Assembly: GCF_014696675.1 (NCBI RefSeq)
Contig: NZ_JACJQN010000002.1
Span: 409,083 to 473,082, forward strand
Direction: 5' to 3'
Length of the DNA: 64,000 nt
Source: Phormidium tenue FACHB-1052
GTDB lineage: Bacteria; Cyanobacteriota; Cyanobacteriia; Phormidesmidales; Phormidesmidaceae
In this document: positions 27,100 through 34,966 of the stretch, in pieces
Position numbering within the stretch: the first letter of the stretch is position 1
Layout of the letters: the number at the start of each line of letters is the position of its first letter
Program-made: the position numbers and the translations under genes
Notes under the pieces: model-generated
Seen by the model: only the letters and a program-made list of their open reading frames with translations
Told to the model about the DNA's origin: nothing
The model's database searches: none

Positions 27100-28149
27100 A
27101 TGAATCAAGGCATTCAATCAGTGCTTAGAGGAGCAGTTGAGCTAACACTAACCTCGGCTCAGATGCCCGGAGCGGCGATCGCCATCCAGATTAAAAATGA
27201 GCCTTTGCTCGCCTTGGGGGTTGGCTATCAAGACCTTGATCAGACTATTCCACTGTCTATTAATGCCAGCTTTTACATCTACAGCGTGACTAAATCGCTC
27301 ATTGCAGCGGCAGTTCTGCACCAGGTCAGCACGGGATGTCTTGATCTGGACGCACCCATTCAACATTATTGGCCAAGTTTTCCGGTCGCAACGCCCATTA
27401 CCCTGCGCCAGATTCTTAGCCATAGCAGTGGATTGCCCGATTACGGCGGTTTGCCCGCCTACCACAAGGCCGTCAAAACAACCCCCGGTTCGCCCTGGTC
27501 GCATGAGGCCTTTCTTGAAGTGACTTCTAGACAAGGATTGTTGTTTGACCCTGGCCAAGGCTGGTCGTACTCCAACATCGGTTATTTAGCGCTCAAGCTG
27601 CTGCTGGAGAAGGCCACAGAGCAATCAATGCAGGACTGTTTAGACGAGCTGTTCTTTACGCCCCTGGACTTGAAGCATACCTTCGTCGCCGCTTCATTAG
27701 TCGATGTCACGGACCTGACGCCGGGCTATGCGTCAATATTTGGCGATGAGCTTGAGGACATGTCACAGCGCTACCATCCCGGTTGGGTTTCCCATGGGGT
27801 GGTGGTGTCTACGGCGGCAGAGTTGGCCACGATGATGCACGCCCTGATGACGGGCCACATCCTTGACCCCACGTTGGTAGATCAGATGGCTCAGCCGGTT
27901 CATAGCCTGGGGCCGCACCCACCCCTGCAAAACGTGGGCTGCGGGCTGGGACTGTTTGTAGATACTGCATCGCCTTATGGTCGAGTAGCAGGGCACAACG
28001 GGGGTGGGCCAGGCTATTCGATCGCCGCCTTTCACTTCTCGGCCTTGGCGGGTCGCCCCACCACCATCGCTGCCGCCACCAATCGAGAAGGCGACAATGT
28101 GGGGTTAGAGGTAGCCTATGCCCTGGCCCGCGTGCTAGCCCAGGCCTAA
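27100..28149 (+). CDS. Serine hydrolase, beta-lactamase class C / penicillin-binding family
   Basis: A 349-residue serine hydrolase. The nucleophile motif SxxK is SVTK at about 62-65, the second motif YSN occurs in WSYSNIGYLALK, and the third motif region is GHNGGGPGY near the C-terminus. ILSHSSGLPDY is typical of the family. Such proteins act as esterases, D-amino-acid peptidases or beta-lactamases. No signal peptide is visible, which makes a periplasmic beta-lactamase unlikely. Divergent from the SDR gene. Confidence 0.85.
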   Translation: MNQGIQSVLRGAVELTLTSAQMPGAAIAIQIKNEPLLALGVGYQDLDQTIPLSINASFYIYSVTKSLIAAAVLHQVSTGCLDLDAPIQHYWPSFPVATPITLRQILSHSSGLPDYGGLPAYHKAVKTTPGSPWSHEAFLEVTSRQGLLFDPGQGWSYSNIGYLALKLLLEKATEQSMQDCLDELFFTPLDLKHTFVAASLVDVTDLTPGYASIFGDELEDMSQRYHPGWVSHGVVVSTAAELATMMHALMTGHILDPTLVDQMAQPVHSLGPHPPLQNVGCGLGLFVDTASPYGRVAGHNGGGPGYSIAAFHFSALAGRPTTIAAATNREGDNVGLEVAYALARVLAQA

Positions 28150-28240
28150 CTCACGGCTACAAATTGTGCGGTGCTGGGAATTGCGCGGGCTAGGCGGGCA
28201 AGCTAATGCTGTGAACTCTAGGTCAGCCCTCGGATAGCTT

Positions 28241-28597
28241 ATGAGCATCAAACGCGCCCCCCGCCGAAGTTTTCCTAAGATCAGCACGATGCCGCGCCCG
28301 GCTACTGAGGCCGCGCAGTATCTCGATATGTATAAGCTCACCGTCGAGAAGACGCGCCTTGAGCAGGAGCTTGAGTACATCGACGGTCGTCGGCAACAAC
28401 TGTGCGATCGCCTCGCTGAAATCGAGCAGGCCACCGCAGGGCTCGACGCCAAAGCCGCCACGCTGCGCCAGCCCACCCAGTCTGCTGTCGCCAAGCCCCA
28501 GGGGCTCAACTTTGCCCCCAGCGCCAATGTGTATCTGCCCGAGCGCAACAGCCGCCAGGCTCCCGAAGACTACAACACACTGATGTTGGATTATTAG
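28241..28597 (+). CDS. Short coiled-coil protein, possibly GvpV-like
   Basis: A 118-residue protein with a basic N-terminus (KRAPRRSFPKISTMPRPATE), then a coiled coil from about 30 to 75 (LEQELEYIDGRRQQLCDRLAEIE). The layout, with PKI-TMP-TEAA-YL-YKLT followed by the coiled coil, recalls the cyanobacterial gas-vesicle-associated protein GvpV. No gas-vesicle genes occur in the window, so the link is weak. Function is unknown. A long hairpin repeat follows immediately. Confidence 0.65.
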   Translation: MSIKRAPRRSFPKISTMPRPATEAAQYLDMYKLTVEKTRLEQELEYIDGRRQQLCDRLAEIEQATAGLDAKAATLRQPTQSAVAKPQGLNFAPSANVYLPERNSRQAPEDYNTLMLDY

Positions 28598-28598
28598 A

Positions 28599-28673
28599 GG
28601 GTATAAGGTTCAAGGTTTTTGGTGCAGGGTTCTTGCTGTTGCCCTGTACCCTACACCGTGAACCCTATACCCC
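28599..28673. repeat. Long imperfect inverted repeat between coiled-coil gene and yidD
   Basis: GGGTATAAGGTTCA at the left end and TGAACCCTATACCC at the right pair with one bulge. Inner blocks TGCAGGG and CCCTGTA also pair. The whole 75 bp could fold as one hairpin. It lacks a U-tract, so it looks like a dispersed repeat, not a classical terminator. Confidence 0.6.
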
Positions 28674-28688
28674 CTATAAAATGGAGTT

Positions 28689-28934
28689 ATGAAGCAAGTT
28701 CTGCTGCTCCTCATTCATGGCTATCGACGACTGCTGTCGCCGCTGTTTCCGCCCACCTGTCGGTTTAACCCGACCTGCTCACAGTATGCGCTGACGGCGA
28801 TCGAGCGGTTTGGCCCGGTGAAAGGGAGCTGGTTAGCGGCGCGACGGATTACGCGCTGTCATCCCTTTCACCCCGGCGGCTACGACCCAGTGCCCGAGGG
28901 GGTCGCGGTTGAACCTGAAACTTCAGAAAAGTAA
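28689..28934 (+). CDS. yidD: Membrane protein insertion efficiency factor YidD
   Basis: An 81-residue protein with the family core [35 protein letters not shown] and [14 protein letters not shown]. YidD is a small membrane-associated protein that assists YidC-dependent insertion of membrane proteins. The three conserved cysteines (C-R-F, C-S-Q-Y, R-C-H-P) are all present. It stands apart from the rnpA-yidC-jag cluster where it often occurs. Confidence 0.95.
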   Translation: MKQVLLLLIHGYRRLLSPLFPPTCRFNPTCSQYALTAIERFGPVKGSWLAARRITRCHPFHPGGYDPVPEGVAVEPETSEK

Positions 28935-28968
28935 CTCACTTTCGACCCGTGGGGAGTGGTTGGCGAAT

Positions 28969-29439
28969 CTAGCTCTCCCCAAGTTTGACGGTGGTGCCGT
29001 TGAGACAGATGGTGCTAAACGGCCAGTTATCTCGCAGCCAAGGCAGCAAAAAGGCTTCCAGTTCAGCTTCTAAGCCTGAGGCCAGTTCGCTTTGTCTCGC
29101 CCAATACCAAACGTCGGCATCCACGTCGGCTTGCGGTGGCGGGTCGATATAGATGCAGCCGAGTAGGCGAGTTTCATCGAGGCTCATGACCGCATAGTCA
29201 AAGGAAGATTTGAGCTGGAACTCTTTTTGATGCCAGCCCAGATCGACAATATTCTGCTCAATCGTCAGGTCTTCTGGGGGCCAGCCCCAAATTTCACCAA
29301 AGCGGTTCCAGAGATGGTCGCGACTCGACATGACGGCATCAAAGTCTTTGAAGGCGTCATGAATAGTGATCGATCGCAGCCTAAACCGGGCTGTCTCGAC
29401 CACCGCTGGCACCTCAAACGACTCCGGTAGAAATGCCAT
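28969..29439 (-). CDS. GNAT-like acetyltransferase domain protein
   Basis: A 156-residue protein that starts like RimJ/RimL-type acetyltransferases (VETARFRLRSITIHDAFKDF). A central strand FDYAVMSLDETRLLGCIYI matches the GNAT beta-sheet. The acetyl-CoA-binding Q/RxxGxG/A motif is absent or very degenerate (ARQSELASGLEAE occupies that region). Enzymatic activity is therefore uncertain. It lies 19 bp upstream of purH on the same strand and may be co-transcribed. Confidence 0.65.
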   Translation of the reverse strand: MAFLPESFEVPAVVETARFRLRSITIHDAFKDFDAVMSSRDHLWNRFGEIWGWPPEDLTIEQNIVDLGWHQKEFQLKSSFDYAVMSLDETRLLGCIYIDPPPQADVDADVWYWARQSELASGLEAELEAFLLPWLRDNWPFSTICLNGTTVKLGES

Positions 29440-29458
29440 CTCCTGCCTCTCTTAAAAT

Positions 29459-31006
29459 CTAGTGAAGAAAATGCCGCACGCCGGTCATTGCCATCACCAG
29501 GCCGAGTTCGTTGGCTGCTTTGATTGAGTCCTCATCGCGACGGCTGCCGCCGGGCTGCACCACAGCGCGAATGCCTGCAGCGGCGGCGGTGCGTACTGAG
29601 TCGTCAAAGGGGAAGAAGCCATCGCTGGCCAGCACCGCCCCCTGGGCTTTTGCGCCCGCCTGGGCCAGGGCAATGCTGACCGAGCCGACACGGTTCATCT
29701 GCCCAGCCCCAATGCCGAGGGTTTGCTGCTGATGGGTGACGACGATCGCATTCGACTTCACGTGCTTCACCACCCGCCAGGCAAACAGCATTTCGGCCAG
29801 CTCGGCCTCGGTAGGCTTAGCTTCCGTAACAATCTGCCAGGTAGCAGGGTCGTCGCGATAGGTGTCGGGAGCCTGGAGCAAAAAACCGCCCGCGATCGCA
29901 TTCACTACCTGCTGCGGCCCAGTCAGTAGATCCTCCAGCACCAGCACCCGCAGGTTTTGCTTTTTGGCGAGGATGTCTTGGGCGGCGCGATCGCACCCCG
30001 GAGCCACAATGCACTCTAAAAACGTGCCCGTGAGCTGCTCGGCGGTGTCAGCATCGATGGGGCGATTGAGCACCACAATGCCGCCAAAGGCTGAGACATC
30101 GTCGGCATCGTAGGCGCGACGGTAGGCGCTAGCTAGCGTGTCGCCCATCCCCACACCGCAGGGGTTGGTGTGCTTGAGCACGGCGGCGGCGGGGCGATCG
30201 CTGGGGAACTCGGCAATAATTCGCCGCGCTGCCTCTAGATCCACCAAATTGTTGTAGCTCAGCTCTTTGCCCTGGAGCTGTTCAGCTCCAGCCCAGCCGG
30301 TGGGCACAGAGCCGGTGCGGTACCAGGCCGCCGTTTGGTGAGGGTTCTCACCGTAGCGCAGGGTGGCCTGCTGGCGACCGGTCATCGCCCACTGCTGGGG
30401 CAGCGCACCCTCTTCGCTGGTGGCAGCGGTGAGGTAGGTGGCGATCGCCTGGTCGTAGCTGGCCGTATGCCAAAATGCTGCCCGCGCGCAGGCTTGCCGA
30501 AAGGCTAAGGGGACTTGTCCTTCGCTAGCTCGCAGCGCGTCTAGGTAAGGCTCATACTGCTCGGCGCTGCACAGCACGGTGAGATGGGTGTGGTTCTTTG
30601 CTGCCGCCCGCAGCATGGCTGGCCCACCAATGTCGATATTCTCGATCGCATCGGCCATAGTGACGCCGTCTTTAGCGATCGTCTGCTCAAAGGGGTAGAG
30701 GTTCACCACCACCAGATCTAGCGGGCGAATGCCGTTGTCGGCCAAATCTTTTTGGTCTTCGGCCAGGTCTTGCCGGGCCAAAATACCGCCGTGGATCTTG
30801 GGGTGCAGGGTCTTGACGCGCCCGCCGAGAATTTCTGGCGACCCCGTGTAGTCAGAGACTTTGGTGACAGGGAGGCCTGCTGCTGCGATCGCCTTTGCCG
30901 TACCGCCGCTGCTGATCAGGTCAAAGCCAAACTCTTCTACCAAAGTTTTGGCTAACTCCACCAGCCCGGTTTTATCCGATACGCTCAACAGTGCCAGGCG
31001 CGCCAT
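29459..31006 (-). CDS. purH: Bifunctional AICAR transformylase / IMP cyclohydrolase
   Basis: Carries out the last two steps of IMP synthesis. A protein of 515 residues, the normal length. The N-terminal cyclohydrolase domain begins ARLALLSVSDKTGLVELA and includes GGRVKTLHPKIHGGIL. The C-terminal transformylase domain has the catalytic KHTNPCGVG and a terminal GVRHFLH. I choose the ATG at 31006 because GAGG is nine bases upstream; the ATG at 31015 directly abuts that GAGG. The divergent acetyltransferase gene begins about 210 bp away. Confidence 0.97.
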   Translation of the reverse strand: MARLALLSVSDKTGLVELAKTLVEEFGFDLISSGGTAKAIAAAGLPVTKVSDYTGSPEILGGRVKTLHPKIHGGILARQDLAEDQKDLADNGIRPLDLVVVNLYPFEQTIAKDGVTMADAIENIDIGGPAMLRAAAKNHTHLTVLCSAEQYEPYLDALRASEGQVPLAFRQACARAAFWHTASYDQAIATYLTAATSEEGALPQQWAMTGRQQATLRYGENPHQTAAWYRTGSVPTGWAGAEQLQGKELSYNNLVDLEAARRIIAEFPSDRPAAAVLKHTNPCGVGMGDTLASAYRRAYDADDVSAFGGIVVLNRPIDADTAEQLTGTFLECIVAPGCDRAAQDILAKKQNLRVLVLEDLLTGPQQVVNAIAGGFLLQAPDTYRDDPATWQIVTEAKPTEAELAEMLFAWRVVKHVKSNAIVVTHQQQTLGIGAGQMNRVGSVSIALAQAGAKAQGAVLASDGFFPFDDSVRTAAAAGIRAVVQPGGSRRDEDSIKAANELGLVMAMTGVRHFLH

Positions 31007-31215
31007 AGTCTCCATCCTCGATTTTGCAGACCCCTACTATACCGAAAAAGCCCTCCCGCCCCTCTCCCGCCCCCCATCTTCCTCACCTCCCTCATCTCCC
31101 CTACTTCTCCGTCTCCCCCACCCCCTCCTGTGGCACCATAACAATGCTCCTCTCACCACAGGATGGCGCTCCATTGCTCAGCTCAAACCTCGGTGGGCCA
31201 CTACTATGGGCGGCG

Positions 31216-31791
31216 ATGATCACTCAAGAGCCCACGCTCAACACCCCACGGCTGCGGCTGCGGCTTGGCAAATCCGGCGACATTGCCGAGATTTTGCGCT
31301 ACTACCACGACAACAGCGACTATCTACAGCCCTTTGAACCTCAGCGGCCAGACGACTTTTACACCCCAGACTTTTGGCGAAATGTGTTGAATGCCCGCCG
31401 CAACGATTTCTACTCCGGTCAGGCGGTGAAGCTGTTTATCTTTTCTCGCGGTGAGCCGAGCCAGGTGATGGGCACCATCAACCTCAACACCATCATTCGC
31501 GGCGCGTTTCAGGGGGCCACCCTGGGCTATGGCCTCTCTGCCGAGCACCAGGGCCAGGGCTACATGACCGAGGCTGGCAAAGCGATCATTGCCTACGCCT
31601 TTGACGACCTCAATCTGCATCGGGTGATGGCCAATTACATGCCCCACAACCACCGCAGCGCCAACGTGCTCAAACGGCTAGGCTTTCAAATTGAGGGCAT
31701 TGCTCGCGACTATCTGTTCATTGACGGCCAGTGGCAAGACCACGTGATGACTAGCTTGGTCAACCCTAACTGGCGGATGCCAGAGCCGTAG
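31216..31791 (+). CDS. RimJ/RimL-like ribosomal-protein N-acetyltransferase
   Basis: A 191-residue GNAT enzyme. The sequence TPRLRLRLGKSGD at the N-terminus, GYGLSAEHQGQGYMTEAGKA (acetyl-CoA loop) and HRSANVLKRLGFQIEG match the RimJ family, which acetylates the N-terminal alanine of ribosomal protein S5 in E. coli. The ATG at 31216 gives the family length. An ATG at 31144 would add 24 residues of low-complexity sequence. Confidence 0.85.
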   Translation: MITQEPTLNTPRLRLRLGKSGDIAEILRYYHDNSDYLQPFEPQRPDDFYTPDFWRNVLNARRNDFYSGQAVKLFIFSRGEPSQVMGTINLNTIIRGAFQGATLGYGLSAEHQGQGYMTEAGKAIIAYAFDDLNLHRVMANYMPHNHRSANVLKRLGFQIEGIARDYLFIDGQWQDHVMTSLVNPNWRMPEP

Positions 31792-31805
31792 GCCGATGAC
31801 GCCCA

Positions 31806-31836
31806 CAAAAAAACGCTCCAGCGGTATCTGGAGCGT
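31806..31836 (-). terminator. Intrinsic terminator of the gene at 31859
   Basis: Read on the minus strand, ACGCTCCAG, six bases, CTGGAGCGT form a perfect nine-pair stem followed by seven T residues. On the plus strand the stem also lies 22 bp after the acetyltransferase stop, but that side lacks a U-tract. Confidence 0.88.
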
Positions 31837-31858
31837 CCGACCATCAGGAGGAATATAG

Positions 31859-32218
31859 TTAGGCAGCCTGGCGTTTGGGGCGTTTGCGCTCAGACTTTTT
31901 CTTCAGGCCGATCGCTTGGGCTTCGTTGCTGTCGGAGCCAAACTGGCCGCGCACGCATTCTTTCATAGCCAGCACGGCGTTGTGAAATTCCCACTCGGCG
32001 ACGCGGGCGGCATCGGTGGCGGCTTTGGCGAGCGCGAGCTTTTCGGTTTCGGTCTGCTGCATGGCGCGCATTTTGGCGTGGGCTAGCTGCAATGCGTCGG
32101 GGGTGGCTGCGGCGCGAACGGTGCTGTAGGTGGGAATGGTGCCAAGACCGTGGAGGGAGTCGATATCTTTGTCGAGAATGGCGGGCCGCAGGCGGCGGCT
32201 GGTATCAGTAATGGGCAT
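31859..32218 (-). CDS. Hypothetical protein with basic C-terminus
   Basis: A 119-residue predicted soluble, helical protein of unknown function. The middle (QLAHAKMRAMQQTETEKLALAKAA) could form a coiled coil, and the C-terminus is basic (LKKKSERKRPKRQAA). The ATG at 32218 has AGGAG seven bases upstream. Its own terminator follows, which supports it as a real gene. It lies at the edge of the accessory segment that begins with the toxin-antitoxin pair. Confidence 0.7.
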   Translation of the reverse strand: MPITDTSRRLRPAILDKDIDSLHGLGTIPTYSTVRAAATPDALQLAHAKMRAMQQTETEKLALAKAATDAARVAEWEFHNAVLAMKECVRGQFGSDSNEAQAIGLKKKSERKRPKRQAA

Positions 32219-32429
32219 GATGCACTCCTGTTTCAGAGTTGGGAATAGTGGAAAGCTGGGCGAATGCACGGCAGGTTAAAACTTGCCGTAAGGATAAGAT
32301 GCCCGCTTGATAAGGCGATCGCGCGATCGTCACAAAGTTTTTCGGATAGGGAGCGATTGCCTATGCCTATTAAGCTTAAATTTGCTGGTGTTAGGTGCGT
32401 TGTGCTTTGCTCAGGTTACAAACGGTTGA

Positions 32430-32711
32430 TTACTCGTATACGCTGCCTCTGACATCAATGTCGTAAATCAGCAGCACTTCAATTTCGCCCGCAACCACTG
32501 TAAAAATTACGCGAATCTGACCAATCCGCAGCCGGAAATAACCATCCCATTGCCCTTTGAGCTTTTTGATGTCTAGCTCATTAAAAGGGATAACCCCTTC
32601 GACTTCGAGCATAGACTGAAGCTGAAGAATTTTTTGACGGATTCGGTCAGCGGTCTTGGCATCTTGTTTTTTGAGAAACCTAACAGCCCGTTTACTAAAT
32701 TGAACCTCCAT
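32430..32711 (-). CDS. RelE/ParE-superfamily toxin
   Basis: A 93-residue basic protein with the RelE/ParE pattern: VQFSKRAVRFLKKQDAKTAD at the N-terminus, LKGQWDGYFRLRIGQIRVIF centrally and VLLIYDIDVRGSVYE at the end. RelE toxins cleave mRNA on the ribosome, while ParE toxins inhibit gyrase; which applies here is not clear. The start overlaps the antitoxin gene by 17 bp, the classical order antitoxin then toxin. Confidence 0.88.
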   Translation of the reverse strand: MEVQFSKRAVRFLKKQDAKTADRIRQKILQLQSMLEVEGVIPFNELDIKKLKGQWDGYFRLRIGQIRVIFTVVAGEIEVLLIYDIDVRGSVYE

Positions 32712-32928
32712 GCTGCACCCAATCTGTTAGATCAATAAACTCGTCTTCGTTGTAGTCATCGGGAAAACCAAGGGAAGCTTCAATCTCAGCCTGCTCGTCA
32801 TCGCTGACAAAGGGCATCAGAAGCTGACACAGATTCAGGCGTTCTTCGCGCAAGACTTCTCGTAGGCTTTCTTTGATTAACGCCTTTAAAGTCTGCGAGT
32901 CTAAAATGTTTGTAGATTCCATTCGCAT
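32695..32928 (-). CDS. Antitoxin of the RelE/ParE pair
   Basis: A 77-residue acidic protein (MRMESTNILDSQTLKALIKE to WVQHGGSI) encoded directly before, and overlapping, the toxin gene. The N-terminal half looks helical and the C-terminal half acidic, as expected for toxin neutralisation. No standard RHH, HTH or Phd/YefM motif is obvious. The ATG at 32928 has AGAGG five to six bases upstream. A longer frame to 32982 would overlap the TPR gene. Confidence 0.75.
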   Translation of the reverse strand: MRMESTNILDSQTLKALIKESLREVLREERLNLCQLLMPFVSDDEQAEIEASLGFPDDYNEDEFIDLTDWVQHGGSI

Positions 32929-32968
32929 TACACCTCTTCGGTTATAGATGTTGCCATATTTCATCCTC

Positions 32969-34816
32969 TTAGTGAGTAGCATCTGCCAGCTTTTGCAGGG
33001 CTACTTGCTTATTGTCTATCGCTAGCTGATAATCAGGTCTAACCGCTAGGACAGCGTCATAGCAAGCGATTGCATCCTCATAACGACCTAAATTGAATAA
33101 TGCTCTTCCCTTATTATTCAGCAGATCGCAATCATCAGGCTCAGCCTTCAAGGCTGCGTCATAGCTAGCAATTGCTTCTTCATCACGTCCTAACGCACTT
33201 AGAGCATTGCCTTTGTTATAAAGCACTTGGGAATCGTTAGGCTCGATCACCAAAGAAGCATCATAACAAGATATAGCTTCCTCGTAATGTTGACAGTCAG
33301 ACAAAGCAGTTCCTTTATTAAAAAGAGCATCTTTATTGTCAGGTTGAACTGCCAGAGCCTCGTCATATAAACTCACAGCCTCTTTGTGGTAGCCTAATCT
33401 CCTAAGCGCACTACCTTTGTTGATCAGCGCAACATGATCATCGGGCTTGATAGATAGAACCACACTGAAACAATCAATACTTTCCTCATAAAGGCCGATC
33501 TCAATTAGTGCTACGCCTTTGTTATTGAGCGCATCAAGATCATGACTATCCATCTCTAAAGCACTGTTGTAGCAATCAATCGCTTCTTTTACTTGCCCTA
33601 AAGCAGCTAGCGAAACTCCTTTTGCAGAAAGCATTTGCGTGTTTCGAGGCCGTAGTTTTAACGCAGCATCATAGCAGCTTACAGCTTCTTCGTGACGCCC
33701 TAGAATCGCCAAGGAAATCCCTTTGACAGAGAGAATGTTATAATCGCTTGGAATTTTCTTTAAGTAGTTATCTAAGCAGGAAATCGCTTCTTCATGATGA
33801 CCTGCTGAAACCAGAGCAATACCTTTCCTTAAAAGAAGATGACAGGAATCTGGTTGAATTCTAAAGGCAGCATCAAAACAAATCGCTGCCTCTTCGTAAC
33901 GGCCCAAGAGATCTAGTACGTGTCCCTTGTTCCCGATTGCTTCATGCCTATCAGGGGAAGTTTCTGCAGCTAGGCCAAACGATAAAGCTGCTGCTTCATA
34001 ACGACTCAAGCTACTTAGTGCAGATCCTAAATTATTCAGTGCATTGTAATTTCCGGGGCTCAACTTTAAGGTTGAACTATAGCAATAAACTGCCTCTTCA
34101 AATCGCTGATCAACAGAAGAGATATTGCCTTGTTCAAAGTACAACCTGCTAACCTCTTCTTCCGAATACTCCCCTTCTAACAAAAGATCTTCGATTTCTA
34201 AAATGCGTTCTCGACGTTTTTGGGTTGTCCAGTTTGTGTACTTGCTGATGTCGCCCTCTTGCAAAATCTGTTGAGTCTTTTGCTTCAACTCCTCTTGCTG
34301 CCCCACAAACTTCCAAACGCCCGATCGCCAGTCGAAGAAATCTGCTGCACGGCGAATTAGATATTTCATCGCATAGGGCGGCACCACAAACACAAAGCAA
34401 AGCTTTAGCGTTTCGCGAAATTTCTCGCGCTGCAAATTCAGCTTGCCAAGAATCTTCGGCACCGTGTCTTTGGCGTAGTAGTCGCCCTCGCTGCCGTAGC
34501 CCGGTTTGATGTAGGGCACCAGCGACTTCTCTAGCCCGGTGATGAACAACACGTTGGTTCTATTAACTTCGGGCAAAGCGGCAACTGTTTCGTAGAGGTC
34601 ATCAATTTCGCCCTCAAGGCGCAGCACATCCACCGTTTTGTCGATAACGTCGTCGCGCACACGGGCGATCAGTTCCTCGCCCTGGGCAGGTGAGCATTGC
34701 ACAAACAGCAGGCCAAACCCCTTCGCCCAGCGAATGGCCCGCACCAGCGCCGCGTACTCTTCCTCGGCTGAGGGGGAGAGGTCTTCATCCCATTCAGTTA
34801 GCTCAGGTTTCGCCAT
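32969..34816 (-). CDS. Degenerate NTPase-like domain fused to eleven TPR units
   Basis: A 615-residue protein. Residues about 20-190 look like a P-loop-type fold without a P-loop: the strand GLLFVQCSPAQGEELIARV sits where a Walker A would be but lacks GK[S/T]. TNVLFITGLEKSL occupies the Walker B position, and LCFVFVVPPYAMKYLIRRAADFF follows. Residues about 230-610 are about eleven 34-residue TPR units. The TPR-encoding part is clearly more AT-rich than the N-terminal part. The active-looking ATPase gene lies upstream on the same strand, separated by a MITE-like element. A STAND-like regulatory role is inferred. Confidence 0.8.
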   Translation of the reverse strand: MAKPELTEWDEDLSPSAEEEYAALVRAIRWAKGFGLLFVQCSPAQGEELIARVRDDVIDKTVDVLRLEGEIDDLYETVAALPEVNRTNVLFITGLEKSLVPYIKPGYGSEGDYYAKDTVPKILGKLNLQREKFRETLKLCFVFVVPPYAMKYLIRRAADFFDWRSGVWKFVGQQEELKQKTQQILQEGDISKYTNWTTQKRRERILEIEDLLLEGEYSEEEVSRLYFEQGNISSVDQRFEEAVYCYSSTLKLSPGNYNALNNLGSALSSLSRYEAAALSFGLAAETSPDRHEAIGNKGHVLDLLGRYEEAAICFDAAFRIQPDSCHLLLRKGIALVSAGHHEEAISCLDNYLKKIPSDYNILSVKGISLAILGRHEEAVSCYDAALKLRPRNTQMLSAKGVSLAALGQVKEAIDCYNSALEMDSHDLDALNNKGVALIEIGLYEESIDCFSVVLSIKPDDHVALINKGSALRRLGYHKEAVSLYDEALAVQPDNKDALFNKGTALSDCQHYEEAISCYDASLVIEPNDSQVLYNKGNALSALGRDEEAIASYDAALKAEPDDCDLLNNKGRALFNLGRYEDAIACYDAVLAVRPDYQLAIDNKQVALQKLADATH

Positions 34817-34838
34817 AGAGCGCTACTTCATTGAGAGC

Positions 34839-34966
34839 GTAGGGTGGGCATTGCCCACCATTAACATGTGCAGCCTTACTAAGGTTCCTTTGGTCTATCA
34901 GATAGCAATGACGCGTCCCAAGATGAATGGCACTGCCGAGACGTTGGTGGGCAGTGCCCACCCTAC
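34839..34966. mobile_element. MITE-like 128 bp element with 22 bp terminal inverted repeats
   Basis: The left end (34839-34860, beginning GTAGGGTGGGCATTGCCCAC) and the right end (34945-34966) are inverted copies matching at 21 of 22 positions. Each end is also internally palindromic. The 84 bp interior has no open frame. No clear target-site duplication is visible. The right end abuts the stop codon of the ATPase gene (34967). Related ends occur at 9586-9652, 11437 and 49859-49914. Confidence 0.65.
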
